Below the pieces are notes generated by a model that was not told where the DNA came from, searched no databases, and saw only the letters and a program-made list of their open reading frames with translations. Below, piece after piece: positions 30,596 to 34,396 of a stretch of 34,396 nucleotides of DNA (positions are counted from its first letter, which is position 1; every line of letters starts with the position of its first letter). This stretch comes from Candidatus Thorarchaeota archaeon (GTDB lineage Archaea; Asgardarchaeota; Thorarchaeia; Thorarchaeales; Thorarchaeaceae), in assembly GCA_003345555.1 (NCBI GenBank), contig PRDJ01000073.1, positions 1 to 34,396 of the forward strand. The letters run 5' to 3'. The position numbers were made by a program, and so were the translations under genes.

Positions 30596-31933
30596 TTGAA
30601 CATCCGGGACATTGTCATCGGTGCAAATGCCTCCATATACTATCGAATGGACTTCCGCAAAATCAAGGGCGTCTTCTACCCCCGTACCGACGAGCAAGTC
30701 CAAGAAGCCGTTGCCTGGGCCAGAGAGAGGGGCTATGATGTGACGCCAAAAGGTGGGGGTTCCGGACTTAGTGGAGCTTGTACCGGGGGCGACCGTGATC
30801 GAGTGATGATAAGCAGCCTTCAAATGAAGGAGGTGCTTTCGGTCTCGAAAGACCAAGGGTACGTTGATGTTCAGCCTGGGGCAACTCCTGATGAAATCAA
30901 TGTTCTCCTAGCTCCCTTGAAGATGAAGTTCTATGTCACACCCAGCAGCAGGGACGTAGCGACTGTAGGAGGAATGCTGAACACTGACGGAGGGGGGAAC
31001 GACGCTTGGGTCAATGGGACGATGCGAGACAACACGTTGAGAGCCAAGATAGTCCTATACGATGGCCGCCTTATCACCGTGGAGCAGAAGAGCGTAAAGT
31101 CGAGCGACTCACAGCTTGAGAGCGACCTCAACAGCGTGGGAATGACCATCAATGATGTCGCTAGTTCGCATGGAACTCTCGGCTTCGTTACAGAACTACG
31201 TCTCTCCATAAGGCCCATCGTCCAAGAAAGACTGATCGGAGGGCTGGCAGAATACAGGGACAGCGATGAGCTAGGCAGCACGTTGCGCAGGATGATTGAA
31301 ACCAAGAGCCCCGTAAAGTACGGAGAAGCCATAGTTGCGGCACATCCTGATGTGCGAGGTGAGTTGCGGCCGCCTGAGCTTATTCTTGAGTTCCCTGAGG
31401 ATTATGCGTCGAATCTTGAAAACATCACCCACTTCAGGAAATTGACTGCTGAGGAGCTTGCAAAGCTCAAGGACGTGAGACTCAAGCTCCCGAAGCGGAA
31501 CCCGAAGAAGGGACTTCAACTGGCGCTGTTCGAGGACTATGGTTTCTACGGCGACGGCCTGAAGATGATACAAGAAGGCGTAGCCGGAATCGATCTTCTT
31601 CTCAAGAAGCACGGTTTTGTGCCATTTGCCAAGTATGGTCACGCGCCCTCAAAGTGGTACCTCGGAAACAACGCTGCTGCTTACGGCATCATCTTGCACT
31701 CTAGAGAAATCAGACCTGAGGGCATAACGAAAGCGGAGGTCTTCAAGGCCGTGATGGAGCTTGTGGACCTGTGCGAAGAGGCAGGTATCACACCGAAGCC
31801 AGAGCACAAGTGGCCCTATAATGACAAGGTGAAGAACGATAGGATTCAGCAAATCAGAGAAGTGATTGGCGAGGGGTTCAATACGTTTGTTCTTCAGTCC
31901 GACTGCAACGTCGTCCTGAGTTCCATGGTCTGA
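30596..31933 (+). CDS. FAD-linked oxidase, GlcD-like (paired with the CCG subunit)
   Basis: The 445-aa protein is a close paralog of the enzyme at 26794; the two align end to end with near-identical FAD motifs (VTPKGGGSGLSGACTGG, SRDVATVGGMLNTDGGG) and the same unusual KYGHAPSKWYLGNN and KPEHKW segments. Parts of the coding DNA are identical, for example the CACACCCAGCAGCAGGGA block. It follows the CCG subunit with one base between stop and TTG start, giving a two-gene operon of dehydrogenase type. Substrate unknown. The two paralogs probably accept different substrates with the same electron carrier, or reflect recent duplication. Confidence 0.87.
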   Translation: MNIRDIVIGANASIYYRMDFRKIKGVFYPRTDEQVQEAVAWARERGYDVTPKGGGSGLSGACTGGDRDRVMISSLQMKEVLSVSKDQGYVDVQPGATPDEINVLLAPLKMKFYVTPSSRDVATVGGMLNTDGGGNDAWVNGTMRDNTLRAKIVLYDGRLITVEQKSVKSSDSQLESDLNSVGMTINDVASSHGTLGFVTELRLSIRPIVQERLIGGLAEYRDSDELGSTLRRMIETKSPVKYGEAIVAAHPDVRGELRPPELILEFPEDYASNLENITHFRKLTAEELAKLKDVRLKLPKRNPKKGLQLALFEDYGFYGDGLKMIQEGVAGIDLLLKKHGFVPFAKYGHAPSKWYLGNNAAAYGIILHSREIRPEGITKAEVFKAVMELVDLCEEAGITPKPEHKWPYNDKVKNDRIQQIREVIGEGFNTFVLQSDCNVVLSSMV

Positions 31934-31971
31934 ACACCGCTCAATTTCCAACTCGGCAATATTCGGACTAG

Positions 31972-32032
31972 GATTGCTGTCGAGCACGCAATCGGAAAAA
32001 TGACGTGTGTGGCCGGATAGACCGGCTCACAC
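31972..32032 (-). terminator. Hairpins between convergent oxidase and H-protein genes
   Basis: On the minus strand, downstream of the H-protein stop, GTGTG...CACAC with inner CCGG/CCGG (32007-32032) is followed within 6 nt by TTTTT (31996-32000), a good terminator for that gene. A second stem GATTGC/GCAATC (31972-31993) could serve the plus-strand oxidase. Confidence 0.5.
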
Positions 32033-32046
32033 TAACAATGAGAGTT

Positions 32047-32472
32047 CTATTTCTTCTTCTTCTCAGCGAATTCCTTCTTCACCCATGCATCAAGCCCGGT
32101 TGCGCTCTGCAGGTTCTTGAGTTCTGCGGCAAGGTTTGTGGGTTCAATGACTGCGACCCATCCCTTCCCATACGGGTCCTGATTCAAGAGACCCGGATTG
32201 CTCTTGAGTTCGTCGTTGATTGCCTTCAATGTGCCACCTACTGGCGCCTTGACTGGTCCGGTCCATTTTCCTGATTCGAGTGTACCTATGCTCTTGCCGG
32301 CTTCAATCTTGGCTCCAGCAGGTCTCAAGCGTACAAACTTGATTTTGCCCGCTAAATCCATGCCAAAGGTCGTGAAGCCTATCCGTACGGTTCCGTCTTC
32401 CTTCTTCAACCAAATCTGGTCGGTCGTGTAGTAGAGGTTGTCCGGGAAATCGAAGCCTTCGTACTTTACCAA
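32047..32472 (-). CDS. Glycine cleavage H-like lipoyl carrier protein
   Basis: The 141-aa protein resembles GcvH. It has the N-terminal YYTTDQIWLKKEDGTVRIGFT, the lipoylation segment GTLESGKWTGPV with K69 in the position of the lipoyl-lysine, and PVGGTLKAIN, which matches the PVSGxVxxxN step. The C-terminus ends in a Lys run (EKKKK) not seen in standard GcvH. Glycine decarboxylase subunits are not in this window, so it may serve elsewhere or have another lipoyl-dependent role. The start is TTG at 32472, supported by AGGTGA 7 nt upstream. Confidence 0.83.
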   Translation of the reverse strand: MVKYEGFDFPDNLYYTTDQIWLKKEDGTVRIGFTTFGMDLAGKIKFVRLRPAGAKIEAGKSIGTLESGKWTGPVKAPVGGTLKAINDELKSNPGLLNQDPYGKGWVAVIEPTNLAAELKNLQSATGLDAWVKKEFAEKKKK

Positions 32473-32821
32473 GTGATTGTCACCTGGACGGGGTTCAATG
32501 AGAGAGCGACTTAAGATAGTTTCGGAGAATCACTTCTTCGGACCATGCAAAGGGCGGGTCGTCGTGCCTCAGGCGTGCGGCAGTTCATGTCGAGAACGAG
32601 GCGTCAATGGCAACTACAGCAATCTTGGACGAACTTGGACACTGAAATGTGGGAGGCTATAAGCCCCGGTGAGGAATCTGACTTCCGAGGTTAAAACGAC
32701 ACGAACTTGACCTCAAGGAGTTGGAGTCCAGTGCCGTTTCTGGACGGACAAAGACTCCTGCGTCCAACTTTGTCCAGCTAACAATGAACGGCATTACCCC
32801 TAGTAAGAGCTAGTAGCTAAG
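32473..32821. other. Intergenic region with TATA-like elements and a structured leader
   Basis: No gene is supported in these 349 bp. The region holds GGCTATAAGCC (32655-32665) and TTAAAAC (32691-32697) as TATA-like elements and two consecutive hairpins (32726-32775) before the RadA-like gene. GGAC/GTCC-type motifs recur. Confidence 0.45.
32726..32775 (+). promoter_or_regulatory. Two consecutive hairpins in the putative leader of the RadA-like gene
   Basis: GTCCAG (32726-32731) pairs with CTGGAC (32740-32745), loop of 8. Immediately after, GGACAAAG (32746-32753) pairs with CTTTGTCC (32768-32775), loop of 14. They fall within a predicted leader of about 100 nt, if the TATA at 32691 is used. 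They may be a cis-acting RNA structure or paired protein sites. Confidence 0.4.
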
Positions 32822-33589
32822 ATGGAAAATCAACGAGGCCTTCCGGAAACCGTATTCCGTACAGCAGATCAGATGGCGCGCCGGATAGTAAGCACCGGGA
32901 ACGTGTCTCTCGATACTTTGCTAGGAGGTGGTCTCGAAACTGGTCTGATGCACCTTTTCTATGGAGAACGTTGCCTAATCGAAGATCTTCTACGGGCCGC
33001 AGTCCAAGCGCAGCTGCCCGAAGAACGAGGAGGCATGAACAGTTCGACAATAATCATTGACAGCGCGAACATAATCAAGATAGAGAAGTTGACTGATTTC
33101 GCTTTCGAGATGGGACTCGAACCAGAAGATGTGATGGACCATATTTACATATCTCGTGCCTTCAATTCATCACAGACATACGACCTCGTGATGAACCAGT
33201 TGGATCAGTTCTTTGAGAGAGTACCCGCACGGCTGCTGATCGCTTCTGGTCTTCCGAACCTCTACATTGCAGAGGGAACAACCGGTGAAGGCCTTCAGCA
33301 GATCTCGCACATGGCAACGAAACTGATGGCTTTCACTCTTAACCGTGGGATAGTTACATTGCTATCAGCACCGGCTTCTGAAAGGAACCCCGAGATGCCT
33401 GCAGGAGGTAGAGCCCTTTCCAGCTGCGCCCAAGTACACATCCATGTCGCTGAGAGTAAGGCCTACTACAAGTATACACTGACCAAGCACCCACAATATC
33501 CTGTCAGACGGGCTTCACGTTCGAAACCGGTATTCTTTGGCACTACCCTTCCTCTCTCTTGCTTCCTCGACGACAAAGAAAGAGAGTAG
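32822..33589 (+). CDS. RadA/RadB-like protein lacking the nucleotide-binding motifs
   Basis: The 255-aa protein has the RecA-core layout of archaeal RadA/RadB and KaiC-like proteins: STGNVSLDTLLGGGLETGLMHLFYGE near residues 24-49 is the segment before the P-loop. Where GxxGxGKT should follow, the sequence is GERCLIED (48-55), and the Walker B region VPARLLIASGL (134-144) has Ala for the conserved Asp. An L2-like region with RNPEMPAGGRALSSCAQVHIHV (188-209) corresponds to the DNA-binding loop of RadA. It is therefore probably an inactive RadA paralog, with a partner or DNA-binding role as the likely function. The ATG at 32822 has no clear ribosome site. Confidence 0.75.
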   Translation: MENQRGLPETVFRTADQMARRIVSTGNVSLDTLLGGGLETGLMHLFYGERCLIEDLLRAAVQAQLPEERGGMNSSTIIIDSANIIKIEKLTDFAFEMGLEPEDVMDHIYISRAFNSSQTYDLVMNQLDQFFERVPARLLIASGLPNLYIAEGTTGEGLQQISHMATKLMAFTLNRGIVTLLSAPASERNPEMPAGGRALSSCAQVHIHVAESKAYYKYTLTKHPQYPVRRASRSKPVFFGTTLPLSCFLDDKERE

Positions 33590-33633
33590 AGAGGGAGGAG
33601 CCCTGCCCAATCAGGGCTTCCTATTTCCCTCTC
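33589..33633. terminator. Extended dyad between convergent genes
   Basis: Inner stem AGCCCTG (33599-33605)/CAGGGCT (33612-33618) is enclosed by GAGAGGGA (33589-33596)/TCCCTCTC (33626-33633). It spans both stop regions (33589 and 33621), which suits bidirectional termination. It lacks a long T tract. Confidence 0.45.
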
Positions 33634-34396
33634 GTGAGACTCTTCACAAGCTCGTCGATGAGATATTTGGGTAACTTCTTGGCCTGTTCCATGATAGTGT
33701 CAATCTCGTGAGCCGGCACACCCTTCTGTTCGAGTTGCTTCTTCAGCTCCTCAAGCTCGTACTGGCTCAGCTTCTCGCTTGGGGCAATCTCCTCTTCGCC
33801 TGCAGTCGGAGGTGCCTTCTTGACCTCTTCGACAGCTGGAGTGGGTGCCTTAGGCTTCGCGGGTCTAAGGATTATGCGTTCCTCGGGGACGACTTCAGCG
33901 GCCTCCGGTTCCGCCACACCAGCCTCTGCTTCGCCCACTCTTCTCTGAGCTTGTGCTCTCAGGTCTGACATTACCTGATCGATTGTCTTGCCATCGCGAC
34001 GTGCGACACGCATGGCCTCTTGGTTGATCACTTCTTTTACGAAAGCGGCCTGCTCACTTATCTTCATCTTCGATATGTCGGCCTTGAAGTCATCGAGCTC
34101 CTGCTGGTTGAGGTGAGTAAGCATTGACAGCTGAATGAGAAGCTCGCCCATCTCCGGAATCTCCACCGCCACGCTTTCAACTGGCATCTGTTCTCCCGTT
34201 CTGACCAGCTTCATTTCCGCGAACGTGTCGTTGAACAGACCTGCTACGAGGTCCTGTCGGCTCTTCACACCCTTAATGGGCTTGGGTATCTTACCTTTCT
34301 TGATTGACTTAATGAGACCGTTTATCTCGCGAAGCTGCTTTGGCACACTCAGGACTCTCATGTAATAGACAGACGCTGTCAATATGATGAACAATA
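33621..34396 (-). CDS. Membrane-anchored, charged, coiled-coil-like protein (5' end beyond window)
   Basis: At least 257 residues are encoded, and the gene probably begins beyond the right edge; an in-frame TTG lies at 34394. The sequence starts with a hydrophobic segment (about 12 residues visible) and a basic stretch (SIKKGKIPKPIKGVKSR). A helix-rich region (about 75-145) with many Glu, Gln and Leu residues precedes a Pro/Ala/Glu-rich linker (about 150-205), and the end is another helical domain (QYELEELKKQLEQKGVPAHE). No family recognised. It looks like a membrane-tethered scaffold or adaptor, but nothing in the window states its partner. Confidence 0.6.
   Translation of the reverse strand, partial: LFIILTASVYYMRVLSVPKQLREINGLIKSIKKGKIPKPIKGVKSRQDLVAGLFNDTFAEMKLVRTGEQMPVESVAVEIPEMGELLIQLSMLTHLNQQELDDFKADISKMKISEQAAFVKEVINQEAMRVARRDGKTIDQVMSDLRAQAQRRVGEAEAGVAEPEAAEVVPEERIILRPAKPKAPTPAVEEVKKAPPTAGEEEIAPSEKLSQYELEELKKQLEQKGVPAHEIDTIMEQAKKLPKYLIDELVKSLTRGK

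Noticed and set aside
32726..32775. Replication origin with ORB elements
   Set aside because: There is a weak resemblance to TCCAGTGGAAAC, but no G-rich tail, no second well-matched copy and no AT-rich unwinding stretch; the nearby Orc1/Cdc6-like protein is also ATPase-dead.

Overview
The window looks like a chromosomal segment of an archaeon. The evidence is the gene set (full-length XPB helicase, Rio1 kinase, RFC-type clamp loader, an Orc1/Cdc6-like protein, a RadA/RadB-like protein), the TATA-type promoters about 25 bp upstream of starts, several apparently leaderless genes, and about 50% GC with many TTG and GTG starts. The mix of a DUF2207-like protein with a Cys/His tail, an M28 peptidase with thrombospondin-type repeats and many lone membrane proteins would fit an Asgard lineage such as Thorarchaeia. 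That placement is inference from gene style; no marker gene in the window settles it. I see no rRNA, tRNA, CRISPR array or insertion sequence.

Layout. 1-5.0 kb: an MGMT/ATL-like protein, a small membrane protein, an exported beta-lactamase-fold serine hydrolase, and a DUF2207-like membrane protein ending in a Cys-His-Ser-Ala repeat. 5.1-8.3 kb: an orphan 131-aa protein divergent from a PqqD-like/radical SAM/SPASM fusion, a membrane winged-helix/zinc-ribbon protein, and an ACT-like protein. 8.4-16.7 kb, information processing: Rio1, XPB, an APH-fold phosphotransferase, a divergent RFC-type AAA+ ATPase, an XPB-associated-domain (Helicase_C_3-like) protein, and a lone UROD/MetE-fold protein overlapping it. 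16.7-21.0 kb, membrane block: an integral membrane protein, a small two-helix protein, and three consecutive homologous genes (four membrane helices plus a C-terminal soluble domain) that match no family I know. 21.1-26.6 kb, metabolism and stress: tandem PrxQ peroxiredoxins behind a dyad operator, a SagB-type nitroreductase, malic enzyme, and an exported M28 peptidase. 26.8-32.5 kb: two paralogous FAD-linked oxidases, a CCG-type iron-sulfur subunit directly upstream of the second, an ATPase-dead Orc1/Cdc6-like protein between them, and a glycine-cleavage-H-like lipoyl protein. 32.5-34.4 kb: a RadA/RadB-like protein without its P-loop and a membrane-anchored charged protein cut by the window edge.

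How genes may work together. The FAD oxidase and CCG subunit resemble GlcD/GlcF-type 2-hydroxyacid dehydrogenases and probably form one complex, with the upstream paralog as an alternative flavoprotein. XPB and the Helicase_C_3-like protein share a domain relationship and lie 2.4 kb apart, with the RFC-like gene divergent from the latter. The three four-helix paralogs are spaced like one operon (one 8-bp overlap, one 34-bp gap) and are the best candidate for an undescribed system, probably a hetero-oligomeric membrane complex. A second theme is loss of nucleotide-binding residues in replication or recombination folds: the Orc1/Cdc6-like and RadA-like proteins have lost theirs, and the RFC-like protein lacks the usual sensor-1 sequence.
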